Under the pieces are notes generated by a model. The model saw only the letters and a list, made by a program, of their open reading frames with translations, had not been told where the DNA came from and did no database searches. From assembly GCF_009982895.1 (NCBI RefSeq), contig NZ_WXZL01000011.1, forward strand, positions 1 to 64,000: 64,000 bases of DNA. The letters are read 5' to 3'. Source of the stretch: Deinococcus alpinitundrae (GTDB taxonomy: Bacteria; Deinococcota; Deinococci; Deinococcales; Deinococcaceae). The position numbers and the translations under genes were made by a program. Numbering within the stretch: the stretch's first letter is position 1; every line of letters begins with the position of its first letter. Positions 41,086 to 51,711 of this stretch are shown here, piece after piece.

Positions 41086-42516
41086 TCAGCTGCGCGAGTA
41101 GCGCCGACCCCCGTAGCCTGGAAAGACGCCGATACCGTAGGCGACGCTGCGCACGCTGTCGAGCACAGACAGATTGTTCCAGCTCAGGCCCGCGCTGGAG
41201 CCGCCGTCGAGCAGCAGGGCGTCCTGGGCACCGAGGCGGGCCATGATCTTGCCCATCTCGCTGATGGTCAGCCGTTCGTGGGTGCTGACCATCAGCAGAT
41301 CGCGGTTGCTGCTCAGGCCGACGGCGCTGCGGGCGGCGCGGCCAAACAGCGCCGGGTCCTGAAAGACGGCGGAATACACGTGGGTCAGCGCGCCGCCGCG
41401 CACGATCTGCGGGCCACTGGCGACCACGGTTTCCATGCCGCTCCACTGACTGCCTGCGCCGCTGCCTACGCTGGGGCCGCCCGCCCCGCCACCGATGCGG
41501 GCGCGGTTGTCGGGCGTGATCGAGAGGGCCACCGGAATGCGCCCCCACGAGAGCCGCTTGCCCTGTACCACCAGGTCGCCCGCCGGAATATAGCTCTGCG
41601 GATGGAAATAGCTGCCGTTGATGACGGCGGCCGCGCCGCTGAGCCGCGCCAGGATGCTGACGCGGGCGCTGCTGCCGATGCCGCGCCGGGGCAGCACCGG
41701 CGACACCAGTACGTCGCGGTGTCTGAGATCGACCCGGACCACCTGTATCTTGATGCCTAGCATCCGCATCGCCGAGAGCGTCACGGCGCGGCGGCGCGGG
41801 CGCGGTGGAATCGGAACCGGGACGCGCCGGGGCAGCAGCACCTTCATGCCGGGATACACCCAGGCCGAGGAAAGCCGGTTGAGCGTCATGAACTGCGCGG
41901 GAGTGAGTTTGGCATTGAGCTGCGCTGTTTTTGCCAGCGTCACGAAGGTGTCGCTGACGCCGACGGTGGTGTAGGTGTAGACGGTGCGGGCCTCCATGGT
42001 GGGCGGCAGGGCCGGAATACGGTGGGTCAGGCTGCTGACCGCGCTGCCGGGCGGCGGCACCACCAGCACCTGGCCCACCCGGATCAGGGTGCCGCTCAGG
42101 CGGTTGGCCGCTTGGAGGACCGCCACGCTGACGCCGCCGCGCCCCGCGATCCGGCCCAGGGTGTCGCCGGGACGCACGGTGTAGCGGCTGGCCATGGACC
42201 TGCGGGCGGCAACTGCGATTGCAGCAGGCTTGCTGGCAGATCCGACTGGAAATTTGACCGGGTGTTTGGTGGCGGGTTTCGGGAGCGCCCGAAGTGGCTG
42301 GGCACTGGGGCCGCCGGTGTTGAGGACCTGACCCGGCGAGATCAGGTTGCTGCTGAGACCGTTGAGCGAGCGAAGCCGCGCCACACTGACGCCGGTACGC
42401 TGGGAAATTCGGAACAGGGTATCGCCGGATTTGACGGTCACGGCAGCCAGCCCGGACGAACCGAGCAGCGTGAACACGAGTGAAAGACGCAGCGTTAGAT
42501 GAGACATGGCGGCCAT
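41086..42516 (-). CDS. LysM/phosphodiester glycosidase (NAGPA-like) protein
   Basis: A 476-residue secreted protein: signal peptide, then three LysM repeats (about 24-66 VKSGDTLFRISQRTGVSVAR; about 112-155 TVRPGDTLGRIAGRGGVSVA; about 180-232), each about 43 residues, then a NAGPA-like phosphodiester glycosidase domain (about 290-470) with AAVINGSYFHPQSYIPAGDL, PQIVRGGALTHV and the ending MARLGAQDALLLDGGSSAGL. LysM binds peptidoglycan, so the enzyme probably acts on cell-wall or exopolysaccharide glycan phosphates. A second ATG lies nine bases into the frame. Confidence 0.85.
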   Translation of the reverse strand: MAAMSHLTLRLSLVFTLLGSSGLAAVTVKSGDTLFRISQRTGVSVARLRSLNGLSSNLISPGQVLNTGGPSAQPLRALPKPATKHPVKFPVGSASKPAAIAVAARRSMASRYTVRPGDTLGRIAGRGGVSVAVLQAANRLSGTLIRVGQVLVVPPPGSAVSSLTHRIPALPPTMEARTVYTYTTVGVSDTFVTLAKTAQLNAKLTPAQFMTLNRLSSAWVYPGMKVLLPRRVPVPIPPRPRRRAVTLSAMRMLGIKIQVVRVDLRHRDVLVSPVLPRRGIGSSARVSILARLSGAAAVINGSYFHPQSYIPAGDLVVQGKRLSWGRIPVALSITPDNRARIGGGAGGPSVGSGAGSQWSGMETVVASGPQIVRGGALTHVYSAVFQDPALFGRAARSAVGLSSNRDLLMVSTHERLTISEMGKIMARLGAQDALLLDGGSSAGLSWNNLSVLDSVRSVAYGIGVFPGYGGRRYSRS

Positions 42517-42581
42517 CCCATCATGTCAGCCTCATCCGAACCTGATGCGGCGCTGAGTTGTCTAGCGGACTTCCCGAACCT

Positions 42582-43457
42582 TTATGGCCTGCGCTCCTGG
42601 GCCGCCAGGAAGTCCAGGACCGCCTTGCGGGTCCCGCCCAGAAAGGTCAGGTGGCGCGAGAGTGCGCCCACAATGGTGATGTGATTGAGGCCCGGCAGTA
42701 CGGTGTAGGTGTACGGCACACCGGCCGCTTGCAGGGCCGCCTTCATGCGCTCGCCGTTGTCGGGGTCCACGGTGGTGTCGTTGGCCGCCACCAGCAGCAG
42801 GTTCGGCGGAGCGTCGGAGCGGACGTGGCGGCTGGGCATGATGTTGGCCGGGTCGCCGCCTGCCGGGAAGGCATCTTTGCTGGGAAACTTGCGGAAGTCG
42901 TAGTCGTAGGGGCCAGCGATGCCCACCACAGCGCGCACGGTGTTGGTCTTGACCCCGGCTTCTGTCAGCCAGCGGGCGTTGTCCACGACTTCCACGGCGT
43001 TGAAGGCCCCCGCCGAGTGCCCGACCACGTAGAGGCGCTGGCCGTTGCCGCCGTATTTCGCGGCGTTGTCCTGGAGCCACTTGAGCGCCTGCGCCGCGTC
43101 CTGAATGTAATCGGGATAGGGGTGCTGGGGGGCCAGGCGGTAACTCATCACTGCCGTGACGTACCCGGCGCGCGCCAGGCTCTCGCCTGCGAAGACGTAC
43201 TCGTCCTTGCCACCGCTGGTCCACGAGCCGCCGTGGATGAACAGCACCACGGGTTTGAGGCTGGAGGACGTCTCGGCGGTTTGCGGGGGCGCGTAGATGT
43301 CGAGCAGGTTGCGCACGTCGGGGCCGTAGGGCAGGTTGCGGGTCACGTTCAGGCCGCTGAGGCTGGTGGTGTTATTGAGGGTAGCGACGGGGTTGCAGGC
43401 AGTGAGGGCCACCCCCAGCGCGAGCAGGGCTGGCAAGACGAACAGACGGCGTTTCAT
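42582..43457 (-). CDS. Alpha/beta hydrolase lipoprotein (esterase)
   Basis: A 291-residue lipoprotein with lipobox LTAC (VALTAC, about residues 16-21). The HSL-like catalytic core has the oxyanion HGGSW (about 75), the nucleophile elbow GHSAGAF (about 147) and a C-terminal His in LNHITIV. An Asp for the triad is likely in the segment [11 protein letters not shown]. It is probably a membrane-anchored carboxylesterase. TAGCCT ends 6 bases before the ATG. Confidence 0.88.
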   Translation of the reverse strand: MKRRLFVLPALLALGVALTACNPVATLNNTTSLSGLNVTRNLPYGPDVRNLLDIYAPPQTAETSSSLKPVVLFIHGGSWTSGGKDEYVFAGESLARAGYVTAVMSYRLAPQHPYPDYIQDAAQALKWLQDNAAKYGGNGQRLYVVGHSAGAFNAVEVVDNARWLTEAGVKTNTVRAVVGIAGPYDYDFRKFPSKDAFPAGGDPANIMPSRHVRSDAPPNLLLVAANDTTVDPDNGERMKAALQAAGVPYTYTVLPGLNHITIVGALSRHLTFLGGTRKAVLDFLAAQERRP

Positions 43458-43625
43458 GGGTGCAGGCTAGTGCAGAGGTATGCGGTTGAACTGAAACGTT
43501 GGCTGCCAAACGGCTTTCTGGAAGGCTGGAAAACATGAAAACGACGCCAAAGGAAAAGAGGCGGCTGGGAGCATAGGCGGCCCATCCACCTCTTTCTTTG
43601 TCTCCCGCTTCCCGCTCACGCCGAA

Positions 43626-44651
43626 CTACTTCAGCGTCTTGATAAAGGCATGGATGTTGACGATCTCGTCGTCGCTGAGCTGAGCGTCGGTGAAGCGCGG
43701 CATGGTGGTGTTGAGCATCTTGTTGGGAGCCTGGCCCTGGCGCAACGCCGCCGTGAACTGGGCGTCGTCCCAGGACTTGGGACCGTCGGCGGTGGTCAGG
43801 TTGGCCCCGATGCCGCCCTTGCCGCCTGCACCGTGACACACCGCGCAGTTGACTTCCGGCTTCTTGGCCCCGGTGAAGATCAGTTTGCCCGCCCCGGCGT
43901 CGCCCGCGCCCGCTGCGGCCGGAGCCGTTTGGCTGGTTGAATCTGATCTGGTCTCGGCGCTGCTACCCGGTGCGGGGGCCTTGCCCGAGGGATTGTCGGC
44001 GCTGGTGGGCTGGGTGGGCGCGCCTTCGGCGGGGGTGGTGGAGGACTGGCCCGAAGCGCCGTCCTTGGCGACCACTACTGCGCCCTCGGCAGCGCTGGCG
44101 TTGCCTGCCGGTTGGGTCTTGCCGGGCGCGTTGCCCGAGGCGTTGGGACTCTGGGGCGCGCGACTGGTCGGCATCGAACCGGCGGAGAGATCGTTGACGC
44201 CGTTGGTCTGGTCCGTCTGGGCGGCGCTCGCCTGGGTGCCGCTGGCGGGGTTGTTGGCACTGTCTTCGGTTGCATTGTCGACATTCTTGCCCGGCGCGCC
44301 TGCCGCGTTGGGGTCCGGGATGGTACTGGAAGTGCTGGAGCTTGAGGGGGCCGCCGTACTGGTGGGGGTGCTGCCCTGGGCGGCGCTGGCCGTGGCCGAC
44401 GTGCCGGTGCCGGTCGTGTCGTTGGCGGCGGCGTCGCTTGAAGCTGCGTTGCCCGCCATGGTGGTTCCGGTTCCTGCCGTGCCGCTGGTGCCGTCGGCGG
44501 CAGGGGTACTGGTGGCTGGCGTGCTGGCCTCCCCGCCCGCTTCGGCGGAAGCGGCGGCCTCGTGGTTTGTGGCGAGTCGGAAAGCGGTAAAGCCGCCGCC
44601 CAGTGTGCCGACCAGCAACAGTGCTGCAGACACGATAAAAGCGTTTCTCAT
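43626..44651 (-). CDS. Membrane-tethered cytochrome c with long disordered linker
   Basis: A 341-residue protein. An N-terminal membrane anchor (MRNAFIVSAALLLVGTLGGG) is followed by about 220 residues of Ala/Ser/Thr/Gly/Pro-rich low-complexity sequence, then a mono-heme class I cytochrome c domain with CAVCHGAGGKGG (heme C-x-x-C-H) and the Met ligand in NTTMPRFTDAQL. It should carry electrons on a flexible tether at the outer face of the membrane. TAGCCT ends 7 bases before the ATG, favouring this start over a longer frame. Confidence 0.85.
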   Translation of the reverse strand: MRNAFIVSAALLLVGTLGGGFTAFRLATNHEAAASAEAGGEASTPATSTPAADGTSGTAGTGTTMAGNAASSDAAANDTTGTGTSATASAAQGSTPTSTAAPSSSSTSSTIPDPNAAGAPGKNVDNATEDSANNPASGTQASAAQTDQTNGVNDLSAGSMPTSRAPQSPNASGNAPGKTQPAGNASAAEGAVVVAKDGASGQSSTTPAEGAPTQPTSADNPSGKAPAPGSSAETRSDSTSQTAPAAAGAGDAGAGKLIFTGAKKPEVNCAVCHGAGGKGGIGANLTTADGPKSWDDAQFTAALRQGQAPNKMLNTTMPRFTDAQLSDDEIVNIHAFIKTLK

Positions 44652-44683
44652 GGGATTCAGGCTAGCACAGGCTTTTGGGCGGT

Positions 44684-45304
44684 TTAGCCCTCCTGAATAC
44701 CGTCTGAACGGGGCCACAAGACCGCTCTCAGCCCTGTCAGGCAGATGCGGCGGTAGCGCTCCAGATCGGGAACCGGGTCCGACAAAAAGCGCATGCTCAG
44801 GCCGTCGACCAGCGCACGCAGTTGCCATGCCCGCGCTTCCAGACTGTTGGGCTGGCACTGATCGCCTGCGCCGAGGGCGGCGAGTTCGGTGTCCAGGCTC
44901 AGGTTGGCGGCCATAAAGCCGCGCTGCACGGCCATCAGTGCCTCGCTGCGGGCTGCCGCCGAGAGCAGATCGAGCGAGACGGTGTAAAAGCGCCGCGTGT
45001 TGAGCACGCCGTAAAACTGGTTGTCCACATACGCCTGCAACTTGGCCTCGGGGCCGTCGGCCAGCCGCAGAGCGCGCCGGGTCGTCGCCGTCACGGTCCG
45101 CACGAAGCGGCGCATCACGGCGGCCAGCAGTTCTTCCTTGCTGCCGAAATGATAGGCCAGCGTGCCCTTGCTGACGCCTGCCCGCGCCGCGATGTCGCCG
45201 AGCGTGACGCTGGCAAAACCGTACTCGAAGATGGCCTGGTAGGCCGCTTGCTCCAGCGCGGCGCGGCGCAATCGGTCTTGCACAGGATCAACGTGCCGGG
45301 CCAT
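44684..45304 (-). CDS. TetR-family transcriptional regulator
   Basis: A 206-residue regulator. Helix-turn-helix at about 32-55 (YGFASVTLGDIAARAGVSKG TLAYHFGSKEELL split by domain); the C-terminal ligand domain is helical, of the TetR_C_6 / BetI kind, with WQLRALVDGLSMRFL. TAAACT ends 7 bases before the ATG. It faces away from the UbiA-type gene (92 bases between starts), so it probably controls that operon and perhaps itself. Confidence 0.88.
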   Translation of the reverse strand: MARHVDPVQDRLRRAALEQAAYQAIFEYGFASVTLGDIAARAGVSKGTLAYHFGSKEELLAAVMRRFVRTVTATTRRALRLADGPEAKLQAYVDNQFYGVLNTRRFYTVSLDLLSAAARSEALMAVQRGFMAANLSLDTELAALGAGDQCQPNSLEARAWQLRALVDGLSMRFLSDPVPDLERYRRICLTGLRAVLWPRSDGIQEG

Positions 45305-45396
45305 GCCGGGCAGTTTAGCGGGATTTGGTGCAGAGGTTTTCGCACGCCCGCCGCCCCGGACAACCCGCCCACAGCCGCGCCCCTATACTTCTTGCC
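45305..45396. promoter_or_regulatory. Divergent promoter between tetR-like and UbiA-type genes
   Basis: Minus strand: TAAACT (45,317-45,312) then 7 bases to the ATG. Plus strand: TATACT (45,384-45,389) then 7 bases to the GTG at 45,397. Both transcripts would be leaderless, so an operator would need to overlap the promoter. No clear palindrome was picked out by eye. Confidence 0.6.
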
Positions 45397-46284
45397 GTGA
45401 GCCGTGTGCAGCCGCGCCCCCGTTCCCTGATGCCTATGACCCTGCCTCTGCGCCAGATGCTGCTGGTGTCGCGCCCGGCGCTGTGGATCAACACTCTGGG
45501 TGTGGCCGTCACCGGGCTGTGGCTGTCGGGGCAGCTCTGGAACAGCTCACTGGTCTGGCTAGTGCTACTGCTTTACCTGACTTTGCCCTTCAACCTACTG
45601 ATTTACGGCCTCAACGACTGCGCCGATCTGGATGAGGACGCCCGCAGCGCCCGCAAAGGTGGCTGGCAGGGCGCGCGGCTCTCGCCGGGCGAGGCCGGGC
45701 CGCTGCTGTGGCTGATCCTGGGGCTGAATCTGCCGTTCTTGCTGGTGCTGGGCTGGTGGCTGCCGCCCGCCGCGCTTGGCGTGCTGCTGCTCTCGGCGCT
45801 GCTGTTCGCGGGCTACAGCCTGCGCCCGCTGCGCTTCAAGGCCCGCCCCTTTCTCGACGGCCTTTCCAACGTGGCCTACGCCCTGCCGCTCCTGATCCCG
45901 GCGCTGATGGTCGGCGCGGCGGTGCCGTGGCTGGCCTTCGCCGCCCTGTGCGCCTACGCGGTGGGCAAGCATGCCTTTGACGCCGTGCAGGACATTCAGG
46001 CCGATGTGGGCGCGGGCACCTGTACGGTGGCGACCCACCTCGGCGCGTCCGGCACGGCCCTGTATGCCCTGGGCTGGTTCGGGCTGGCGGGCGCATTGGT
46101 GTGGGCGCTCAGTCCGCTCAGCAGCGCGGCGGTGTGGCTGGTCTGTGGCGGCATGGCGTTGCGGCTGCGTCGCCGCCCCACGCCCTGCCAGGCCGCCCGC
46201 CTCTACCCGCTGAGCATCGTCTCGCCCTGGATCGTCGGTGCAGTGAGCGGGGTGCAGCTGGTGTACACCCTGGCGAGAGGCTAG
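45397..46284 (+). CDS. UbiA-family prenyltransferase (lycopene-elongase-like)
   Basis: A 295-residue membrane prenyltransferase with about nine hydrophobic spans. First Asp-rich motif: NDCADLDED (NDxxDxxxD). Second: [22 protein letters not shown], which follows the DxxxDxxxDxxxGxxTTAxxLG pattern of lycopene elongases and related carotenoid enzymes more than that of MenA/UbiA. It joins an isoprenyl group to an acceptor. Its TAG overlaps the possible GTG of the next gene. The GTG start is fixed by TATACT seven bases upstream. The acceptor is inferred from the neighbour, not proven. Confidence 0.8.
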   Translation: MSRVQPRPRSLMPMTLPLRQMLLVSRPALWINTLGVAVTGLWLSGQLWNSSLVWLVLLLYLTLPFNLLIYGLNDCADLDEDARSARKGGWQGARLSPGEAGPLLWLILGLNLPFLLVLGWWLPPAALGVLLLSALLFAGYSLRPLRFKARPFLDGLSNVAYALPLLIPALMVGAAVPWLAFAALCAYAVGKHAFDAVQDIQADVGAGTCTVATHLGASGTALYALGWFGLAGALVWALSPLSSAAVWLVCGGMALRLRRRPTPCQAARLYPLSIVSPWIVGAVSGVQLVYTLARG

Positions 46285-46313
46285 TGGGGTGCAGCCGGTC
46301 TGCCTGTGGGCAC

Positions 46314-47666
46314 GTGGCTAGCACCGGTCAGCGCTCTATCGGCATTCTGGGCGGCGGGCTGGCGGGCCTGGCGCTGGCGGCCCTGCTGGCCCAGGTCGGG
46401 CATGCGGTCACGCTATACGAGGCTGGAGCGCTGGGCGGCAAGCTGGGGCAACTGGAGGTGGGCGGCCTGACGTTCAGCACCGGGCCGAGTCTGTTCACCT
46501 TTCCGGGCGTGTGGCGGCGCTATCTGACTGCGCTGGGGGAAGCTGACAGCTTGGATTTGCAACCATTTCCGGCTGGCCTGGGCCTTCACCACACGCCGTT
46601 CGGGTCCGTGCCGCTGCCGGTGCCTCCGGACCACCTGTTGGCGGGCGAGTGGGCACGTTACGTCAACTTGGTGCGCCCGCTGCGCCCCCATGTCGAAACC
46701 CTGCTGACCACGCCGCCGCGCCTGAGCGACCCCGCGTTTGTACAGGCGAGCGCCGCGCTGGGCCAAGTGCTGGCCGGACACCTGACGGCCCAGCGCTGGA
46801 CCGACGCGCAACGCTTCTCGCCGCTCCTGGCGCATGCGATTCAGACCCACGCCCTCAATGCTGGACTCGGCCCGCAGGATGCCCCGGCACTCTACGCGCT
46901 GCTTCCAGCATTGATCGCCGACGAGGTGTCGCGGCCTGCCAGGGGCATGGGGGCGCTGCTCAATGAGCTGATCCGCTTCTGCCGAGATCGGGGCGTGTGG
47001 CTGCGGTCCCACACACCGGTCACGCAGCTGGACGCGGCGCGGGCCACCGTCCGGCTGGGCAGCGAGACGGTACGCCATGATCTGATCGTCAGCGCCCTTG
47101 ATCCGGCGCGGCGGGCTGAGCTGAGTGGACGAGCAGTGAGGCGCGGGCCGCGCACCGTCAGCGGACTGGCGATTTACGCCGCCTTCGCCGACGCCGTGCT
47201 GCTGCCCGCCACCAGTGTCGTCGCGCCGACGAACTTTGCCGACTTTCGCGCCGCCACGCGAAGCACTGCCCTGCCGCCCGACACCCTGGCGCTGGTGCAC
47301 GCCGAGGAGCGAAAGCTGGCGCTGTTGCTCACTGTTCCGGCCAGTGGGCAGCAGCTGAGCCTGAACGACGCCTGGGTGCGTGGGCAGATTGAGCGTACAG
47401 AGCGGGTGTTGGGCGTGCCGGGACTCCTGGACTCGGCGCTGGATGTGAGGGCGCTGGGTCCGGCCTATTACGCCGCACTCGGCACGCCGGGCGGCTCCAT
47501 CTATGGCGCGGCCCAGCCGTTCTGGCGGGCCGGGCCGTTTCATCCGCAGCCGTACCGGGTGTCCGGCAAATTGTGGCAGGTCGGTACGGCGGTGCATCCC
47601 GGCGGCGGCATTCCGGCGATTCTGGGCGGGGCACTGATCGTCCGCAAGCTGATTCAGCGCCGCTGA
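46314..47666 (+). CDS. CrtI/CrtD-type FAD-dependent carotenoid oxidoreductase
   Basis: A 450-residue flavoprotein of the phytoene-desaturase superfamily. The N-terminal FAD motif is [20 protein letters not shown] (GxGxxG at about 12), then [20 protein letters not shown] and [12 protein letters not shown]; the C-terminal FAD segment is [16 protein letters not shown]. An alternative GTG at 46,284 overlaps the UbiA stop codon by one base. Overlap means the pair is coupled. CrtD-type enzymes desaturate or hydroxylate carotenoid ends; in haloarchaea the same pairing with a lycopene elongase makes bacterioruberin. A specific product is not claimed. Confidence 0.8.
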   Translation: MASTGQRSIGILGGGLAGLALAALLAQVGHAVTLYEAGALGGKLGQLEVGGLTFSTGPSLFTFPGVWRRYLTALGEADSLDLQPFPAGLGLHHTPFGSVPLPVPPDHLLAGEWARYVNLVRPLRPHVETLLTTPPRLSDPAFVQASAALGQVLAGHLTAQRWTDAQRFSPLLAHAIQTHALNAGLGPQDAPALYALLPALIADEVSRPARGMGALLNELIRFCRDRGVWLRSHTPVTQLDAARATVRLGSETVRHDLIVSALDPARRAELSGRAVRRGPRTVSGLAIYAAFADAVLLPATSVVAPTNFADFRAATRSTALPPDTLALVHAEERKLALLLTVPASGQQLSLNDAWVRGQIERTERVLGVPGLLDSALDVRALGPAYYAALGTPGGSIYGAAQPFWRAGPFHPQPYRVSGKLWQVGTAVHPGGGIPAILGGALIVRKLIQRR

Positions 47667-47686
47667 GCTGGGCTAAGTGGAGAACC

Positions 47687-47720
47687 AAAAAGAGCGGGCG
47701 TCCATTCCAGACGCCCGCTC
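47687..47720. terminator. Bidirectional rho-independent terminator
   Basis: GAGCGGGCGTC / GACGCCCGCTC, an 11-bp perfect stem with a 7-base loop. On the minus strand it is followed by T5 (ends the helicase gene); on the plus strand by cttgattt (weaker). It lies between the convergent oxidoreductase and helicase genes. Confidence 0.85.
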
Positions 47721-47741
47721 CTTGATTTGGGTTGTGCTCGC

Positions 47742-49514
<1,773 letters not shown>

Positions 49515-49902
49515 GGAGTCCTTTTTCCGGGGTCCGTACACGCGCCGGTGAAAGCCTTCAGACATGCAACTTGGGAGCTTCTCAAAGCCTCAAATCTCCA
49601 CTGCATGCGCCGACAGCTCATCTTGTCCGGTGAACGACCCTGCCGCTTGGGGGTTTGCCTGAAACGCGGGGAAATGCTCAACAAGCGCAGGCGGCATTTT
49701 CGGGTGTGGCCAATCGCTCTCGACTGGCACTAAGGGTAAACTATACACGAAAAGCCCGGCCCGTGTGTGGCCTTGCATCTCACCCAAGGATACAACCCGC
49801 CCGGTTGGTGTTACCTCGCGGGTACGTCTGCCCGGTCAATTGGCGGGCTTGCTGGGTGCAGTCGTTCGGTCCAGTCACTGGCCCCGGTTGAATGCCCCCA
49901 GG
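49515..49902 (-). promoter_or_regulatory. Long putative 5' leader and promoter of the DEAD-box gene
   Basis: The gene has a Shine-Dalgarno start and about 390 bases upstream. The best -10 on the minus strand is TATAGT at 49,745-49,740, giving a leader of about 220 nt. Long leaders carrying cold-responsive structure are known for csdA/deaD-type genes. I cannot fold the RNA here; this is only a candidate. No open reading frame in the gap has support. Confidence 0.4.
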
Positions 49903-51066
49903 TCAGTCTTTTTTCAGCAGCACGCTCTTGAGATACAGACTCTCCGGCACTGCCAGCATGTAGGGGTGGTCGGCAGGCTGGTAGGTGACGGCCATCACCT
50001 GCGCCGCCGCGCTCGCCTCGCCCGCTGCCACCCGCGCTGCGTCGAGCAGGTCGTCCACTCTTAGGTAGTGGGCACAGGTGGAGATCAGCAACTTCCCGCC
50101 GGGGTTGAGCATCCGCAGCGCGCGGGCCGCGCCGTCGGTAAATACCCGCTTGGCATTGGGCACGTCGTCACGGCGCTTGGCCAGGGTGGGCGGGTCGAGC
50201 ACCACCACGTCGAAGCGGCGTTTCTCGCGCTCCAGTTGCGCCAGCACCTCCAGCGCGTCGCCGAGCCGTGCGCCGGCTTGCAGCTTGTTGGCGCGGGCCA
50301 CCGCTTCCAGAATGCCCAGCGCGGCGGCGTCCTTGTCCACCGCGACGGTGAGTGCGCCGCGCCGCGCCGCGTGCAGGCTGAACCCCCCGGTGTAGGAGTA
50401 CACGTCCAGAAAATGCTGGCCCGGCTGCACTAGGGCGGCCAGCATCCGGCGGTTGTCGCGCTGGTCCAGAAAGAAGCCGGTTTTCTGAGCGTCTTGCCAG
50501 TCGAAAAACAGTTCCAGATCGTCCTCGAAAAAGCGCACGCGGCGGGGCACCTCCCCCCACAGCTCGCCGGTCTTGAGGTCCAGCCCTTCCTTCCGGCGCT
50601 CGCCGGTATCGCTGCGCTCGTAGGCGGCCCCGGCCCCAGTTTCCTTTTTCAGCGCATTGAGAATCAGCTCGCGGTGGTGCTCGGCCCCAGCGTTGCGCAG
50701 CTGCACTGCCAATACTCCCGCAAACTGGTCGGCCACCACACCCGGCAGGCCGTCGGCCTCAGCGTAAACGACCCGCATGGCGTCGGTGTCCTGAATCTGC
50801 CCCTCTCGCCGGTTCAGCGCAGCCCGGATACGGCGGCGGTAAAATGCCTCATTGATGTCTTCTCGCTCCAGCGTCAGCATCCGCAGCGGGGTCGCGCCCT
50901 GGGCGTTGAAGTAGCCGCGCCCCACGAAGCTGCCGTCCTCGCCGCGCACGTCCACCACTTCTCCCGCACCGATGCCGCTGTCGGCGCTGAGAACATCGCC
51001 AGCGTGGCCGAAGGGGTAGCGGCCCCGCAAACGCCTGAGGGCCTGGGTCTTGATCGTCACATTCAT
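49903..51066 (-). CDS. rlmI: Class I SAM-dependent rRNA methyltransferase (RlmI-type)
   Basis: A 387-residue enzyme that methylates a cytosine C5 in 23S rRNA in E. coli. The N-terminal PUA domain (about 8-85: GRYPFGHAGDVLSADSG, VGRGYFNAQGATPLRML) is joined to a Rossmann methyltransferase: FLDVYSYTGGFSLHAARRGA (SAM motif I) and FDVVVLDPPTLAKRRDDV (the DPPxxxK active-site motif). AATACT ends 7 bases before the ATG (one mismatch from TANNNT). The gene is a single transcription unit. Confidence 0.92.
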   Translation of the reverse strand: MNVTIKTQALRRLRGRYPFGHAGDVLSADSGIGAGEVVDVRGEDGSFVGRGYFNAQGATPLRMLTLEREDINEAFYRRRIRAALNRREGQIQDTDAMRVVYAEADGLPGVVADQFAGVLAVQLRNAGAEHHRELILNALKKETGAGAAYERSDTGERRKEGLDLKTGELWGEVPRRVRFFEDDLELFFDWQDAQKTGFFLDQRDNRRMLAALVQPGQHFLDVYSYTGGFSLHAARRGALTVAVDKDAAALGILEAVARANKLQAGARLGDALEVLAQLEREKRRFDVVVLDPPTLAKRRDDVPNAKRVFTDGAARALRMLNPGGKLLISTCAHYLRVDDLLDAARVAAGEASAAAQVMAVTYQPADHPYMLAVPESLYLKSVLLKKD

Positions 51067-51194
51067 GGCGGTGAGTATTTCACGTCGGCGCGGCCCGGCT
51101 CAATGCGGGCCAGATCACCCTGAATGCGGGATTTTCGATGTGCAGGGCGAATTTTTTCAGGGCTCTGTGCGGCGCGGGCGGCTAAGCTGCCGCC

Positions 51195-51707
51195 ATGTCA
51201 AAGTCCTCAGTTCTCTTCCTCGGCGCTGTTCTGCTGGCCGGGTGCGGCGTGGTGCCGCTGCCCGCCGTTGGCATTCCCGATCAAGCTCTCAAGCTGCCCG
51301 CCAGCGCAGGCTTCGAGCAGTACGTCGCCTACGACGGCTCCGACGCTTTCGCGGGTACGTCGCTGCCCAGCCTGCTCAGCCAGGTGCGGGTCAGCGGTCA
51401 GGTGCAGTACGGCGGCATGGGTGATCTCAGCGAGGTGGCAGTGTACCTGCGCAGCAGCCTGCCGAGCTGCACCGCCCTGCCCGGCAGCAGCATGCAGCTG
51501 TGCGCGGTCAGCGGCGAGAGCGCCCAGAAGATCGGCACCCTCAGCCTCAAGGGCGGCGAGGTGACGGGCTTTCAGCTGTCCGGGTCGGCCCTCGACCGGG
51601 CGGCCAAGGCCGGACACGGGTATTTCGGGGTGCAGGCACTCTCGGGTGCAAGTCTGCCGGGCGACCAGCTCAAGCTCAGCGGCATGAAGGCCAGCGCCAG
51701 GCTCTAG
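51195..51707 (+). CDS. Hypothetical lipoprotein
   Basis: A 170-residue lipoprotein: signal peptide with lipobox LAGC (VLLAGC). The mature part is small, beta-rich and Ser/Gly-rich (GTLSLKGGEVTGFQLSGSAL) with two spaced cysteines (SCTALPG and QLCAVSG) that could form a disulfide. Function unknown. TAAGCT ends 6 bases before the ATG. It is convergent with the peroxiredoxin gene. Confidence 0.68.
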   Translation: MSKSSVLFLGAVLLAGCGVVPLPAVGIPDQALKLPASAGFEQYVAYDGSDAFAGTSLPSLLSQVRVSGQVQYGGMGDLSEVAVYLRSSLPSCTALPGSSMQLCAVSGESAQKIGTLSLKGGEVTGFQLSGSALDRAAKAGHGYFGVQALSGASLPGDQLKLSGMKASARL

Positions 51708-51711
51708 CCCT

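Noticed and set aside
43849..44916. A 355-codon plus-strand frame opposite the cytochrome c gene
   Set aside because: It is the mirror of the Ala/Ser/Thr/Pro-rich tether; repeats of GCN and GGN codons keep several frames open. The heme motif lies on the minus strand.
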